Source: Georgfuchsia toluolica | Lineage (GTDB): Bacteria > Pseudomonadota > Gammaproteobacteria > Burkholderiales > Rhodocyclaceae | Reading direction: 5' to 3' | Assembly (NCBI RefSeq): GCF_907163265.1 | Contig: NZ_CAJQUM010000001.1 | Location: 1,054,001-1,118,000 of the forward strand | Length of the DNA: 64,000 nt | Part shown: positions 35,334 to 45,633 of the stretch, piece by piece | Numbering within the stretch: position 1 is the stretch's first letter | Layout of the letters: each line of letters opens with the position of its first letter | Program-made: the position numbers and the translations under genes | Notes under the pieces: generated by a model | Seen by the model: the letters and a program-made list of their open reading frames with translations, nothing else | Told to the model about the DNA's origin: nothing | Database searches by the model: none

Positions 35334-36431
35334 CTAAAGTTCACCCATGACGCGTCGATAAAATTCATGGAAGTGCTGCATGCCGTCCTCCATGGGTAAC
35401 TGATAGGGACCGACTTCATTACGCCCCTCTATCCAGAGCGAGTGACGACCACGATCCATGCGCTCGCCGATGTCGTCGTCCTCGATCGCGGTCTCCATGT
35501 AGGCCGCTTGTTCTGCCTCGATGAACTCGCGGTTGGACGCGGCGATTTGCTCCGGGTAATAGAACTCGACGACATTGAGCGTCTTGTCCACCTTCTGGGG
35601 AATCAGCGTCGAGACGATGAGCACATGCGGATACCACTCGACCATCACGTTCGGATAATAGGTGAGCCAAATGGCGCCGTGCTTCGGCAACCGGCCGTTG
35701 TAATGGTCGAGCACTGCCTTATGCCAGCGCTGGTAGGCATCCGAACCCGGTTTGGCCAGCGAGGTAACGCCGACGCGCTGCACCGAATACCAGTCGCCGA
35801 ACTGCCAGGTCAGGTCGTTGCAGGTTACGAATCTGCCCAGGCCGGGGTGAAAAGGCACAACGTGGTAATCCTCAAGATAGACCTCGATGAAGGTCTTCCA
35901 GTTGTAGTTGCACTGGTGCAGTTCAACCCGGTCGAGCTTGAAGCTGCTGAAATCGAGCTCGTCGGCGACCTGCATGCCGGCCAGATCGGCATTGGCCGAA
36001 CGCGGCCCCTTGAAGAGCAGGCCGTGCCAGTTTTCCAGCCGGATGCGTTGCAGGCAAAGATCGGGTTTCGCCGGAAAATGCGGCGCGCCAATCAGATGGC
36101 CGGCCATATCGTAGGCCCAGCGGTGGATCGGGCATACGATGGACGTGGAATTCCCGGCGCCCTGCAGCATGATGGCTTGGCGATGACGGCAGACATTGGA
36201 CACGTCATACACGCCGTCAGGCTGACGCAGCAACAGGTGCGAATGGTCGCGCCATTCCTGCGAGCGGTAATCGTTGATCCCGGGCACCATCAGTTCGTGG
36301 CCGGCATATCCCGGTCCGGCATCGAAAATGAGCTTTTTTTCCCGTTCGAAACGCTTTTCGTCGAAGTACCAGTCGACGGGAAACTGGGAAACGGCAGGGG
36401 CAACGGCAACCTGGCTCGCGATATCGGACAT
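35334..36431 (-). CDS. Rieske non-heme iron oxygenase, alpha-subunit type
   Basis: In this 365-residue protein the Rieske cluster is bound by VCRHRQAIML and VCPIHRWAYD (CxH, CxxH). The mononuclear iron site is in FIEVYLEDYHVVPFHPG (two histidines; the carboxylate lies further on). I start at 36431 (MSDIASQVAVAP), which has GGAGG 11 nt upstream; a longer frame back to 36563 lacks a ribosome site. No reductase, ferredoxin or beta subunit is nearby. The substrate, aromatic or quaternary ammonium, cannot be assigned. Confidence 0.88.
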   Translation of the reverse strand: MSDIASQVAVAPAVSQFPVDWYFDEKRFEREKKLIFDAGPGYAGHELMVPGINDYRSQEWRDHSHLLLRQPDGVYDVSNVCRHRQAIMLQGAGNSTSIVCPIHRWAYDMAGHLIGAPHFPAKPDLCLQRIRLENWHGLLFKGPRSANADLAGMQVADELDFSSFKLDRVELHQCNYNWKTFIEVYLEDYHVVPFHPGLGRFVTCNDLTWQFGDWYSVQRVGVTSLAKPGSDAYQRWHKAVLDHYNGRLPKHGAIWLTYYPNVMVEWYPHVLIVSTLIPQKVDKTLNVVEFYYPEQIAASNREFIEAEQAAYMETAIEDDDIGERMDRGRHSLWIEGRNEVGPYQLPMEDGMQHFHEFYRRVMGEL

Positions 36432-36574
36432 GATTCCCAACCTCCAAGAAAAAACAACCCGGAAAACCGGAGAATCCCCGTCGCAACCAGCGTTACAGGG
36501 GCTGGGGAGTATATCGGAGTAGCGCCGGATTTGACCAACATGGGGCGCTTGCGCTATTTTCACGCCTTTCCTCT

Positions 36575-36588
36575 TTGACCACGGTCAA
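36575..36588. promoter_or_regulatory. FNR/DNR-like dyad TTGAC-N4-GTCAA (site 1)
   Basis: TTGAC-CACG-GTCAA is a perfect palindrome in the divergent gap between the Rieske oxygenase (start 36431) and xseB (start 36600). It matches the FNR-family site pattern TTGAY-N4-RTCAA. An Fe-S type FNR gene is at 50306. Binding is inferred. Confidence 0.55.
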
Positions 36589-36599
36589 AATCAGCGGCC

Positions 36600-36848
36600 A
36601 TGGCCAAGACAACCTCTCCAGACACACCCGCTTCACCCGCCAGTTTCGAGGACGCGCTGCGCGAACTCGAGTCCATCGTCGACGCGATGGAAAAAGGCAA
36701 CCTTGACCTCGAGCCGTCGCTGACAGCCTATCAGCGCGGCATGGAACTGCTCAAGTTCTGCCAGGACAAGCTGGCTGCCGCGGAAAACAAGATACGTGTC
36801 TTCGATCAAGGCGTACTGCGCGAGACTGACCTGCCCGATGCCGACTGA
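36600..36848 (+). CDS. xseB: Exodeoxyribonuclease VII small subunit
   Basis: The 82-residue protein has the family core SFEDALRELESIVDAMEKGNLDLEPSLTAYQRGMELLKFCQDKL and partners XseA. It overlaps ispA by 11 nt, the usual xseB-ispA-dxs order in proteobacteria. Confidence 0.95.
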   Translation: MAKTTSPDTPASPASFEDALRELESIVDAMEKGNLDLEPSLTAYQRGMELLKFCQDKLAAAENKIRVFDQGVLRETDLPDAD

Positions 36849-37713
36849 CCTGAGCGCGGATTGGGTTCTCAATATCCAGTCGCGAACGGAAGCAACACTT
36901 GACCGTATGCTTCCCCGCGCTGACTTCCCGCCGCAACGCCTGCACCAAGCCATGCGCCATGCCATGCTCGGCGGCGGCAAACGCGTCCGTCCCCTGCTCT
37001 GCCATGCGACTGGGGAGATGTTCGGCGCGGCATCTGCTGCGCTAGATGCTGCGGCTTGCGCGGTGGAGTTGATCCACGGCTATTCGCTGGTGCATGACGA
37101 CCTGCCCTGCATGGACAATGACGTGCTCCGGCGCGGCAAACCGACCTGCCATGTCGCATTCGGCGAAGCAACGGCGTTGCTTGCCGGCGACGCATTGCAG
37201 TCGCTGGCATTTCGCACGCTGTGCGATGCCGAACTGCAAATATCAGCAATGCGTTTACTCGCCGACGCCGCCGGATCGCTGGGTATGGCGGGCGGCCAGA
37301 GCCTCGATCTCGACGCGGTCGGGCAATCGTTATCGCTGCAAACGCTGGAAACCATGCATCGCAAGAAGACCGGGGCGCTGATTCGAGCCGCCGTGCTATT
37401 GGGCGCCTATTGTGGCAAGGCGGACGATGAAGATATTGAAATCCTGTCCCGATTTGCGGCTACCATTGGCCTGTTGTTCCAGGTGGTGGACGACATTCTC
37501 GATGCCGAAGCCAGCACCGAGATATTAGGCAAAACCGCCGGCAAGGACGCGAAAGACAACAAACTCACCTACATCAGCCTGCTGGGCCTGGATGCCGCCA
37601 GGAACAAGGCAGTGGAACTTGGCCGCCAGGCGCATGCGGGCCTTGATCATTTCGGCCAACGCGCCGATCGCTTGCGTTTTATTACCGATTACATTGCAAA
37701 ACGTGAATACTGA
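36838..37713 (+). CDS. ispA: Farnesyl diphosphate synthase
   Basis: IspA makes farnesyl diphosphate from C5 units. The 291-residue protein has [11 protein letters not shown], the first aspartate motif [21 protein letters not shown] and the second motif [13 protein letters not shown]. The DDLPCMD form is that of bacterial FPP synthases. I start at the ATG 36838, which overlaps the end of xseB; an in-frame ATG at 36796 is less likely. The dxs gene follows after 10 nt. Confidence 0.95.
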   Translation: MPTDLSADWVLNIQSRTEATLDRMLPRADFPPQRLHQAMRHAMLGGGKRVRPLLCHATGEMFGAASAALDAAACAVELIHGYSLVHDDLPCMDNDVLRRGKPTCHVAFGEATALLAGDALQSLAFRTLCDAELQISAMRLLADAAGSLGMAGGQSLDLDAVGQSLSLQTLETMHRKKTGALIRAAVLLGAYCGKADDEDIEILSRFAATIGLLFQVVDDILDAEASTEILGKTAGKDAKDNKLTYISLLGLDAARNKAVELGRQAHAGLDHFGQRADRLRFITDYIAKREY

Positions 37714-37723
37714 AGTGACCCGG

Positions 37724-39577
37724 ATGTATCCTTTACTCGACACCATTCATTCCCCTCTCGAACTGCGCGCGCTGCCGCCGGAATCACTGACCGCGCTGGC
37801 CGAAGAGCTGCGCGAGTTCCTGCTGGAAACAGTATCGAAAACCGGCGGCCACCTGTCGTCCAACCTTGGCACGGTCGAACTGACCATCGCGCTGCATTAC
37901 GCCTTCGATACGCCCGAGGACAGGCTGGTATGGGATGTCGGCCACCAGACCTACGTGCACAAGATATTGACCGGCCGTCGCGAAGGCATGGCGCGACTGC
38001 GGATGAAGGACGGCATTTCGGGATTTCCGCGCCGTTGCGAAAGCGAATTCGACACTTTTGGCGTCGGCCATTCTTCAACCTCGATTTCCGCCGCGCTGGG
38101 CATGGCGGTCGCGGCCAAGCAGCAGGGCAGCAACCGGCGTACCGTAGCCATCATCGGCGACGGTGCCATGTCGGGCGGGCAGGCCTTCGAAGCGCTCAAC
38201 AATGCCGGCGTCAGCGATACCAATCTTCTTGTCATATTGAACGACAATGACATGTCAATTTCGGCACCGGTTGGTGCGCTGAACCGTTATCTGGCGCGCA
38301 TGTTTACCGGCGATTCCTTCAACGCTGTGCGTCATGCGGGGCAGAAACTGCTCAAGAACGTACCGCCGCTGTACCGCTTCGCCAGCCGTTTCGAGGAACA
38401 CGTGAAGGGCATGTTCGTACCAGGGACGCTGTTCGAGGAACTCGGCTTCAACTATCTCGGCCCCTTGGATGGCCACGACCTCGAATCATTGGTGCCGACG
38501 CTGCAAAACCTCCGCAAACTGGATGGTCCGCAGTTCCTTCACATCATCACCAAGAAGGGCCAGGGCTACAAGCTTGCCGAGGATGACCCCGTGCTGTACC
38601 ACGGCGTTTCGAAGTTCGATGCCAGCAACGGCATCGAGGGGGGGAAAAGCTCTGGCAAAAAAACCTACACGCAAATTTTCGGCGACTGGCTATGCGACAT
38701 GGCGGCGGCCGACGAGCGTCTTATCGGCATCACCCCGGCCATGGGTGAAGGTTCCGGGCTGATGCGCTTTGCCGAGCAATATCCGCAGCGTTATTTCGAC
38801 GTCGGCATCGCTGAGCAGCATGCACTGACCTTTGCCGCCGGGCTTGCCTGCGACGGCATGAAACCGGTTGTCGCCATTTATTCGACCTTTCTGCAACGCG
38901 CCTACGATCAACTGATTCATGACATTGCCCTGCAAAACCTGCCGGTGATGCTGGCCATCGACCGCGGCGGACTGGTCGGCGCCGACGGGGCCACGCATAA
39001 CGGCGCCTTCGACCTTTCCTATCTGACCTGTATCCCGAACATGGTGGTCATGGCAGCCAGTGACGAAAACGAATGCCGTGCCATGCTGACCACGGCCTAT
39101 CAACATAATGGCCCGGCGGCAGTGCGCTATCCGCGCGGCAGCGGGTCTGGCGCAGCAGTCGTGCAGGCACTGACTGCGCTGCCGCTCGGGCGCGGCGAAC
39201 TGCGCCGCGAAGGTAAGAATGTGGCAATTCTGGCCTTTGGCGCAATGGTCTCACCGGCACTGAAGGCTGCCGAGGAATTCAACGCGACGGTCGCCAACAT
39301 GCGTTTCGTGAAGCCGCTGGATCGGGAACTGGTAATGGATCTGGCGCGCCGGCATAGCCTGCTGGTAACGGTCGAGGAAAATGCCCTGATCGGTGGCGCC
39401 GGCTCGGAAGTCGCGCGTTGCCTGGAAGAGAATGGCTGCGCTGTGCCGCTGCTGCGCATCGGCCTGCCCGACCGCTTCATTGACCACGGCGATCCGGCAC
39501 TGTTGCTGGCCGACAGCGGCCTTGATGCCGCTGGCATCGCCAGGCAGATCAAGGACAGACTGGCAAAGGCTGAGTGA
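37724..39577 (+). CDS. dxs: 1-deoxy-D-xylulose-5-phosphate synthase
   Basis: Dxs is the first, thiamine-diphosphate-dependent step of the MEP isoprenoid pathway. At 617 residues it is near E. coli length. Motifs are [17 protein letters not shown], the cofactor motif [33 protein letters not shown] and [19 protein letters not shown] with the catalytic glutamate. I start at 37724 ([17 protein letters not shown]), as relatives do; a GTG three codons earlier is possible. Confidence 0.97.
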   Translation: MYPLLDTIHSPLELRALPPESLTALAEELREFLLETVSKTGGHLSSNLGTVELTIALHYAFDTPEDRLVWDVGHQTYVHKILTGRREGMARLRMKDGISGFPRRCESEFDTFGVGHSSTSISAALGMAVAAKQQGSNRRTVAIIGDGAMSGGQAFEALNNAGVSDTNLLVILNDNDMSISAPVGALNRYLARMFTGDSFNAVRHAGQKLLKNVPPLYRFASRFEEHVKGMFVPGTLFEELGFNYLGPLDGHDLESLVPTLQNLRKLDGPQFLHIITKKGQGYKLAEDDPVLYHGVSKFDASNGIEGGKSSGKKTYTQIFGDWLCDMAAADERLIGITPAMGEGSGLMRFAEQYPQRYFDVGIAEQHALTFAAGLACDGMKPVVAIYSTFLQRAYDQLIHDIALQNLPVMLAIDRGGLVGADGATHNGAFDLSYLTCIPNMVVMAASDENECRAMLTTAYQHNGPAAVRYPRGSGSGAAVVQALTALPLGRGELRREGKNVAILAFGAMVSPALKAAEEFNATVANMRFVKPLDRELVMDLARRHSLLVTVEENALIGGAGSEVARCLEENGCAVPLLRIGLPDRFIDHGDPALLLADSGLDAAGIARQIKDRLAKAE

Positions 39578-39589
39578 TCTTGTCGGGAA

Positions 39590-39598
39590 TGCTATAAT
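39590..39598 (+). promoter_or_regulatory. Extended -10 promoter upstream of folE2
   Basis: TGCTATAAT has a perfect TATAAT preceded by the TGn extension, 13 nt after dxs ends and about 69 nt before folE2. The -35 region is poor, as expected for extended -10 promoters. It would allow folE2 expression apart from dxs. Confidence 0.55.
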
Positions 39599-39666
39599 TT
39601 TAAACGGTTGCTCTCGTCCGACGTTATCGTCTCCAGCGTGACAGCCCCAATTCAGGCGCAAACACC

Positions 39667-40482
39667 ATGAACACAGTCAAGCCGGAAGGCATCGCCGATG
39701 TACAGAACAGCGCGGACACGCGCCATTTGCCGATCAACAAGGTCGGTATCAAGGCCATCCGCCACCCTGTCAGACTGCTCGACAAGAGCGGCGGCGTGCA
39801 GCACACCATCGCCACCTTCAACATGTATGTGGAACTGCCGCACAACTTCAAGGGCACCCACATGTCGCGCTTCGTCGAAATCCTCAACGAACACGACAAG
39901 GAAATTTCGGTGGAGAGCTTCGAATCCATCCTGCGCGAAATGGTGCAGCGGCTTGAAGCCGACGTCGGTCATGTTGAAATGAACTTCCCCTATTTCATCA
40001 ACAAGACGGCACCGGTTTCGGACGTCAAGAGCCTGATGGACTACGAGGTCAGCTTCATTGGCGAAGTGCGCAAGAATGGCAGCTACAAGCAGACCACCAA
40101 AATCGTCGTGCCGGTGACCAGCCTCTGTCCCTGCTCGAAGAAGATTGCCGAACGCGGCGCCCACAACCAGCGCTCGCATGTGACCATCACCGCCACCACC
40201 AACGACTTCGTCTGGATCGAGGAACTGGTGCGCATGGTGGAAGACCAGGCCTCATGTGAACTCTACGGCTTGTTGAAGCGCACCGACGAGAAGTACGTCA
40301 CCGAGCGCGCCTACGACAACCCGAAGTTCGTCGAGGACATGGTGCGCGACGTCGCCGCGGTACTCAATGCCGATCCACGCATCGATGCCTATGTCGTCGA
40401 ATCGGAAAACTTCGAGTCGATCCATAACCATTCGGCTTATGCGCTGATCGAGCGCGACAAAAAGAACGGCGTGGGTTTGTAG
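39667..40482 (+). CDS. folE2: GTP cyclohydrolase I type 2 (FolE2)
   Basis: FolE2 makes 7,8-dihydroneopterin triphosphate from GTP for folate and, where present, queuosine synthesis. It needs zinc less strictly than FolE. The 271-residue protein shows [17 protein letters not shown], the metal-site cysteine in [23 protein letters not shown] and the end [14 protein letters not shown]. It has its own promoter candidate at 39590 and is convergent with glgC. Confidence 0.95.
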   Translation: MNTVKPEGIADVQNSADTRHLPINKVGIKAIRHPVRLLDKSGGVQHTIATFNMYVELPHNFKGTHMSRFVEILNEHDKEISVESFESILREMVQRLEADVGHVEMNFPYFINKTAPVSDVKSLMDYEVSFIGEVRKNGSYKQTTKIVVPVTSLCPCSKKIAERGAHNQRSHVTITATTNDFVWIEELVRMVEDQASCELYGLLKRTDEKYVTERAYDNPKFVEDMVRDVAAVLNADPRIDAYVVESENFESIHNHSAYALIERDKKNGVGL

Positions 40483-40541
40483 CGCTCCTGCCCCGCCAGG
40501 CTCAACCTTCATAAGCGGGTGCCCGGCCGTTCCGTTTGCGG

Positions 40542-41846
40542 TCAGCGAATGAAATGGATCGATTGACCAAGCATATCCGGCGTCACCAGCGTAATGCCCT
40601 TCTCGCTGACGTGGAAGCGCTTGCGGTCTTCCTCTGCATCGAATCCGATTGTCATTCCCGGCGGAATGCGGCAATGCTTGTCGATTACCACCCGCCGCAA
40701 TTTTGCATGGCGGCCGATATCCACGTCGGGCAGGATCACCGAATCCTCGACCTCGGCATAGCTATGCACATGGACCTTGGAAAAAAGCAGGGAACGCTTC
40801 ACGGTGGAGCCACTGATGATGTCGCCGCCTGAAACCAGGGAATCCACCGCCATTCCGCGCCGTCCCGCGTCGTCGAAAACAAACTTGGCCGGCGGCAACT
40901 GTTCCTGATGGGTCCAGATCGGCCAGACCTCGTCATACATATTGAGTTCCGGCGTCACCTTGGTCAGTTCGATGTTGGCTTCCCAGTAGGCGTCGATGGT
41001 GCCGACATCGCGCCAGTAGGGCGTGTCGGTGCCGACCATTTCGACGCAACTGTCGGCAAAATTGTGGGCAAAGACGCGATGGCAGGAAACCGCATGGGGG
41101 ATCAGGTTCTTGCCGAAATCATGACTGGAGTTTGGGTCGTCGCTGTCGCGGATCAATTGCTCATAGAGGAAATCGGCATTGAACACATAGACGCCCATGC
41201 TGACCAGAGCGCGACCCCGCCTGCCCGGAATGCCAGGCGGATCGGCCGGCTTTTCCAGAAAACTGGTGACGCGCTGGCCGTCGTCCACGCCCATGACACC
41301 AAAGGATGAGGCTTCGCCAACGGGAACTTCCATGCAGGCCACGGTCATGTCGGCGCCGTGCTCCGCATGCTGGGCCAGCATGCGGCCGTAATCCATCTTG
41401 TAGATATGGTCGCCGGCGAGAACCATGACATAGCGCGGGTGATTGCGGCGCAGCACATCGAGGTTCTGGAACACCGCGTCGGCTGTACCCTGGTACCAGT
41501 TGTCGCCCATCTGCTGCTGGGCCGGCAGCAGATCGATTTGTTCGTCGAAGCGGCCATCGAGGAAGCTCCAGCCGCGCTGCACATGACGGATCAGGCTTTG
41601 TGCCTTGTACTGCGTGGCGACACCGATGCGGCGGATGCCGGAATTGACGCAATTCGACAGGGTAAAGTCGATAATGCGAAACTTGCCGCCGAAGGGAACC
41701 GCCGGTTTGGCGCGCCAGTCGGTCAGTTGCAGCAACCGGCTGCCGCGCCCTCCGGCGAGCACCATGGCATAGGTGCCGTGGGTCAGGTGGCTGATAAAGC
41801 GGCCGAACCCGGCGGAGGCATCATTTTGTGCTGGAGCTGTCTGCAT
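40542..41846 (-). CDS. glgC: Glucose-1-phosphate adenylyltransferase
   Basis: GlgC makes ADP-glucose, the committed step of glycogen synthesis. The 434-residue protein has [38 protein letters not shown] sites (nucleotide and allosteric region), [25 protein letters not shown] and a C-terminal left-handed beta helix ([21 protein letters not shown]). It diverges from glgB across 55 nt. No glgA or glgP is in the window. Confidence 0.96.
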   Translation of the reverse strand: MQTAPAQNDASAGFGRFISHLTHGTYAMVLAGGRGSRLLQLTDWRAKPAVPFGGKFRIIDFTLSNCVNSGIRRIGVATQYKAQSLIRHVQRGWSFLDGRFDEQIDLLPAQQQMGDNWYQGTADAVFQNLDVLRRNHPRYVMVLAGDHIYKMDYGRMLAQHAEHGADMTVACMEVPVGEASSFGVMGVDDGQRVTSFLEKPADPPGIPGRRGRALVSMGVYVFNADFLYEQLIRDSDDPNSSHDFGKNLIPHAVSCHRVFAHNFADSCVEMVGTDTPYWRDVGTIDAYWEANIELTKVTPELNMYDEVWPIWTHQEQLPPAKFVFDDAGRRGMAVDSLVSGGDIISGSTVKRSLLFSKVHVHSYAEVEDSVILPDVDIGRHAKLRRVVIDKHCRIPPGMTIGFDAEEDRKRFHVSEKGITLVTPDMLGQSIHFIR

Positions 41847-41901
41847 TGGCGTATTCTTCTATCATTCACGGTTATGTAGACCGACCAAGATCAAACTGTA
41901 G

Positions 41902-44079
41902 ATGAAAACAAGGATTGATGAGCCATTGCGCGCATTGGCTGAAGCGCGCGAGCATGACCCTTTTCGCACGCTCGGCTTGCATCGTACCGCAGATGGCTGG
42001 CGTCTGCGCGTGCTGCGTCCGGACACCCAGTCCGTGACGCTGCTGGAATCGGGCGCAACGACCCTGCCCCTGCACCGCATCGGGGGCAGCGACTTCTTCG
42101 AATGGGAAGGCACCGAGGCACCGTCCTCGCCCTACCGGTTGCGCATCGAGGAGCAGCAGCGAAAGTTTTGTTTGCACGACCCTTACGCATTTCCGCCAGG
42201 TGCCTCGGATCACGATTTGTTCCTGTTCGCCGAGGGCAGCAACAGCCAGGCCTATCGATTGCTGGGTGCAACACTGGAAACTCGTCAGGGGGTCGCCGGA
42301 ATCTGCTTTCGCACCTGGGCGCCCAATGCCGGGCGCGTGTCGGTCGTGGGCGACTTCAACCGCTGGGATGGGCGCGTCCATCCCATGGCGTCGCTAGGCG
42401 CCTCCGGCATCTGGGAATTGTTCATTCCCGACCTGCCGCCTAGCAGCCTCTATAAATTCGAAATTCGCAATCGCGCGACGGGAATGGTGAGCACCAAGAC
42501 CGACCCCTATGCGCGGACTTTCGAAGTGCGTCCGGCAACAGCGGCCCGGGTCACGAACTCAGACCATGCCTGGAGAGACTGCGAATGGATGAAGATGCGT
42601 GAACGCCGCGACTGGCTGCACGCGCCGATGTCCGTCTACGAAGTCCATGCCGGCTCGTGGATGCGCCATCCTGACGGCCGCTTCTATTCCTACCGCGAAC
42701 TGGCCGAGCGGCTGGTTCCTTACGCCAAGGATCTGGGCTATACCCATATCGAATTTCTGCCGCTGATGGAACATCCGCTCGACGAATCCTGGGGCTACCA
42801 GTGCACCGGCTTCTTCGCACCGACCTCCCGCTTCGGTTCACCCGACGATCTCAAGTTCCTCATCGATGGCTGCCATCAGGCTGGCATTGGCGTGATTCTC
42901 GACTGGGTACCGGGGCACTTTCCCCGCGACGAGTGGTCCCTCGCCCATTACGACGGCACCGCGCTTTACGAACATGAGGATCCGCAGCGCAAGGTGCAAC
43001 CCGACTGGGGCACCTACGTCTTCAACTTCGGTCGCAACGAGGTGCGGAGCTTCCTGCTCTCCAGCGCCCACTGGTGGCTGTCTGAATTTCACGTCGACGG
43101 CCTGCGCGTCGATGCCGTCGCGGCCATGATCTACCTCGACTACTCGCGCAAGGCAGGCGAGTGGGCGCCGAACGTCTTCGGTGGACGCGAGAATCTCGAG
43201 GCCATCGATTTCCTGCGCCGGCTCAACGAAATGGTGCATCGCGAATTCCCGGGGGCGCTGACCATTGCCGAAGAGTCGACGGCCTGGCCCATGGTGTCGC
43301 GGCCCACACACCTGGGCGGCCTCGGCTTCTCGATGAAATGGAACATGGGCTGGATGAACGACACCTTGAGCTACATGGCCGAGGATCCGGTGCATCGCCG
43401 CTACAGCCATGACCGCCTGACCTTCGGCCAGCTCTATGCCTACACCGAGAACTTCGTGCTGCCTCTCTCGCACGACGAGGTAGTGCATGGCAAGGGATCA
43501 CTGTTGGGCAAGATGCCCGGCGACGAGTGGCAGCGCTTCGCCAACCTGCGCCTGCTGCTGACCTACCAGATGACCACGCCGGGCAAGAAGCTTTGTTTCA
43601 TGGGGGCTGAGCTGGCGCAGTCGCATGAATGGCGTGAGCGGGAAGAAGTCGCCTGGCATCTGCTGCAATGGCCCTCCCATGCCGGCGTTCAGGTTCTGGT
43701 ACGGGAGCTCAACCATTTACATTCCACTGTGCCGGCGCTGCACGAACTGGACTTCGATGCGCAAGGTTTCGCATGGATCGACTGCCACGATGCCGACCAG
43801 TCAATCGTGAGCTGGCTGCGTTTTTCCCTCGACGGGGATTTCGTCGTTGTGGTGCTCAACTTCACGCCCGTACCGCGCCTCGGCTACTGCATCGGGGTGC
43901 CGGAGGCGGGGCGTTATCACGAAATATTCAACAGCGATTCGCGCTATTACGGCGGCGGTGACCTCGGCAACGGCAGCGGCTTGATTGCACAGCCGCGACC
44001 GTGGATGGGACGCCCGGCATCGCTCACGCTTACCGTGCCGCCGTTGGCTGGCATCGTGGTTGCGCCGACCAGATCCTGA
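41902..44079 (+). CDS. glgB: 1,4-alpha-glucan branching enzyme
   Basis: GlgB introduces alpha-1,6 branches into glycogen. The 725-residue protein has N-terminal carbohydrate-binding modules ([23 protein letters not shown]) and a GH13 barrel. The nucleophile D404 is in [18 protein letters not shown] and the acid E457 in [11 protein letters not shown], with [15 protein letters not shown] further on. These positions match E. coli GlgB almost exactly. It shares a short divergent promoter region with glgC. Confidence 0.96.
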   Translation: MKTRIDEPLRALAEAREHDPFRTLGLHRTADGWRLRVLRPDTQSVTLLESGATTLPLHRIGGSDFFEWEGTEAPSSPYRLRIEEQQRKFCLHDPYAFPPGASDHDLFLFAEGSNSQAYRLLGATLETRQGVAGICFRTWAPNAGRVSVVGDFNRWDGRVHPMASLGASGIWELFIPDLPPSSLYKFEIRNRATGMVSTKTDPYARTFEVRPATAARVTNSDHAWRDCEWMKMRERRDWLHAPMSVYEVHAGSWMRHPDGRFYSYRELAERLVPYAKDLGYTHIEFLPLMEHPLDESWGYQCTGFFAPTSRFGSPDDLKFLIDGCHQAGIGVILDWVPGHFPRDEWSLAHYDGTALYEHEDPQRKVQPDWGTYVFNFGRNEVRSFLLSSAHWWLSEFHVDGLRVDAVAAMIYLDYSRKAGEWAPNVFGGRENLEAIDFLRRLNEMVHREFPGALTIAEESTAWPMVSRPTHLGGLGFSMKWNMGWMNDTLSYMAEDPVHRRYSHDRLTFGQLYAYTENFVLPLSHDEVVHGKGSLLGKMPGDEWQRFANLRLLLTYQMTTPGKKLCFMGAELAQSHEWREREEVAWHLLQWPSHAGVQVLVRELNHLHSTVPALHELDFDAQGFAWIDCHDADQSIVSWLRFSLDGDFVVVVLNFTPVPRLGYCIGVPEAGRYHEIFNSDSRYYGGGDLGNGSGLIAQPRPWMGRPASLTLTVPPLAGIVVAPTRS

Positions 44080-44087
44080 TCCGGTTT

Positions 44088-44387
44088 TTACTTCGACAGC
44101 CGGTCGATATCCAGTTCGGCCTGGATCCAGTCTTCGAGTTCACTGCCTCCTCTGAACCCCCGGCGCTGGGCGATGTAGTAAGCCGCAACTTCGACATAGT
44201 TGCGGCGCTCGGCATCCGACAGGGCACCGTTTGCCTTCCTGGTTTTCGATTGTTTTGTCACCATGTTCCCTGGTTTTTCAATGGCCTTGCCCGACTTCGA
44301 AGCCTTGGCGCGGGTTTTTTGCATGGGTTTGCCACTATGCAAAATGGTCGCGGGTTTCACAGCCGGCGTTACAACTGATGCAGACAT
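44088..44387 (-). CDS. DUF2934 protein
   Basis: In this 99-residue protein the first 60 residues are rich in lysine, serine and alanine. The C-terminal part EVAAYYIAQRRGFRGGSELEDWIQAELDID is the DUF2934 signature. I start at 44387 (MSASVVTPAVK), which has GGAG upstream. DUF2934 genes often lie by glycogen genes; their role is unknown. An FNR-like dyad lies 168 nt upstream. The gene is convergent with glgB, with 8 nt between. Confidence 0.8.
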   Translation of the reverse strand: MSASVVTPAVKPATILHSGKPMQKTRAKASKSGKAIEKPGNMVTKQSKTRKANGALSDAERRNYVEVAAYYIAQRRGFRGGSELEDWIQAELDIDRLSK

Positions 44388-44554
44388 GTTAAATCTCCAC
44401 AAGGATGGCCCCGTTCCCGACAACTTCCCAGAACAAGGTTGAAGCAACAATACAAACACCCCGCCATCCCTCAACGGAATGGTGGGTACTTTAAACTGCT
44501 AACTCCTTTTTAGACGAGTTTTTGCTACCTGGTAGACGGAATTCACCCCATGCA

Positions 44555-44568
44555 TTGACGAAAGTCAA
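44555..44568. promoter_or_regulatory. FNR/DNR-like dyad TTGAC-N4-GTCAA (site 2)
   Basis: TTGAC-GAAA-GTCAA is a perfect palindrome overlapping the glk stop codon, upstream of the DUF2934 gene on the same strand. It matches sites 1 and 3 in half-site sequence. Confidence 0.55.
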
Positions 44569-45584
44569 TTCATCATCAAGGCATGGTGAGCGGCCCCCTT
44601 GAGGCCCAGTTCAAGATCGGTCACAACCTTGACCGGCATCCGCATCGCCAGTGCCGCATGCTCGGCCTTGGCGTTGAATTCCCGGATAAACGGGCTGGAC
44701 TGTAGTTGCGGCAGATTCTTGACGGCGATGCCGCCGCTGAGAAACACGCCGCCCGTGGCCATCAAGGCCAGTGCCATATCGCCGGCAAACGCTCCATAGA
44801 CAGAAAAAAACAGTTCCATGGCTCTACCGGCATTGCCATCAGGCTTGCCAGCCGCCAGCGCAGCAATCGCAGCAGCCGGATCGGCGGCCCCAAGCACGAC
44901 GGAATCGGCGTCATTGCCGGCGAGGAAACGGTAGATCGACGCGAGGCCATTGCCGGAGATCACGCGTTCGTTGCTTACGCGGCCGCCCACCTTTAGTAAA
45001 TGTGCCCAGAGCGCAGCCTGCTGCGCATTTGCCGGAGCAAACCCGGTGTGCCCCGCTTCGCCGGGGAGTATGCGCCAGAAATTTTCTTGCGGCACCAGGA
45101 CAGCCATGCCCAGGCCGGTACCAGCGCCGATCACCAGCCGCACCCCCCGGGGGTCGGGTTGGCCTGCCTGCAGCACCAGCAGATCATCGGCTGCCACGAC
45201 GCTTATACCCGCTGCCGCTGCATAAAAATCGTTGACCAGGGCCAGATGTGAAATGCCGGATTCGCGGCAAATGAGTTCGGTATCGATCGACCATGGCAGG
45301 TTGGTAAGCCTGGCAGTTCGGCCGTCACCAGAAACCGGGCCGGCGATCGCCAGACATCCGCCTGAAATATCGCCGTCCTTTGTGCCGCTTGCCACAAGAA
45401 ACTCCGCGAGCAGATCGGAGAATGTCGCGTATCCGGCACAAGCATATTTTTCTTTGAAGACGAATCTGGGCTGGCCTGCTACAGCCTGCGCCTGGCAAAG
45501 TCCTAGCAGTGCCTTGGTGCCGCCAATATCTCCTGCCAGCAGCAAACCGGCTTTTGACGTGGGCGGGAATAAAATTTTTGTCAT
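44565..45584 (-). CDS. glk: Glucokinase
   Basis: This 339-residue ROK-unrelated, Glk-type glucokinase phosphorylates glucose with ATP. Motifs: LLLAGDIGGTKALLGL (phosphate 1), CLAIAGPVSGDGRTARLTNLPW, LVNDFYAAAAGI, VIGAGTGLGMAVL and FLSGGIAVKNL. I start at 45584 (MTKILFPPTSK) with GAGG just upstream; longer in-frame starts to 45692 run into the next gene's end. It lies close to glgC and glgB and may feed or recover glucose from glycogen. Confidence 0.93.
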   Translation of the reverse strand: MTKILFPPTSKAGLLLAGDIGGTKALLGLCQAQAVAGQPRFVFKEKYACAGYATFSDLLAEFLVASGTKDGDISGGCLAIAGPVSGDGRTARLTNLPWSIDTELICRESGISHLALVNDFYAAAAGISVVAADDLLVLQAGQPDPRGVRLVIGAGTGLGMAVLVPQENFWRILPGEAGHTGFAPANAQQAALWAHLLKVGGRVSNERVISGNGLASIYRFLAGNDADSVVLGAADPAAAIAALAAGKPDGNAGRAMELFFSVYGAFAGDMALALMATGGVFLSGGIAVKNLPQLQSSPFIREFNAKAEHAALAMRMPVKVVTDLELGLKGAAHHALMMN

Positions 45585-45633
45585 ATTGCCTCGCAATAAA
45601 AATTGCCTGGGCGCTTCAGACCCAAGCCTACCT

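Noticed and set aside
39667-40482. A Zur site or folate riboswitch before folE2
   Set aside because: folE2 is zinc-controlled in some bacteria, but I saw no Zur-like palindrome or riboswitch core in the 69-nt leader, only the extended -10 promoter.
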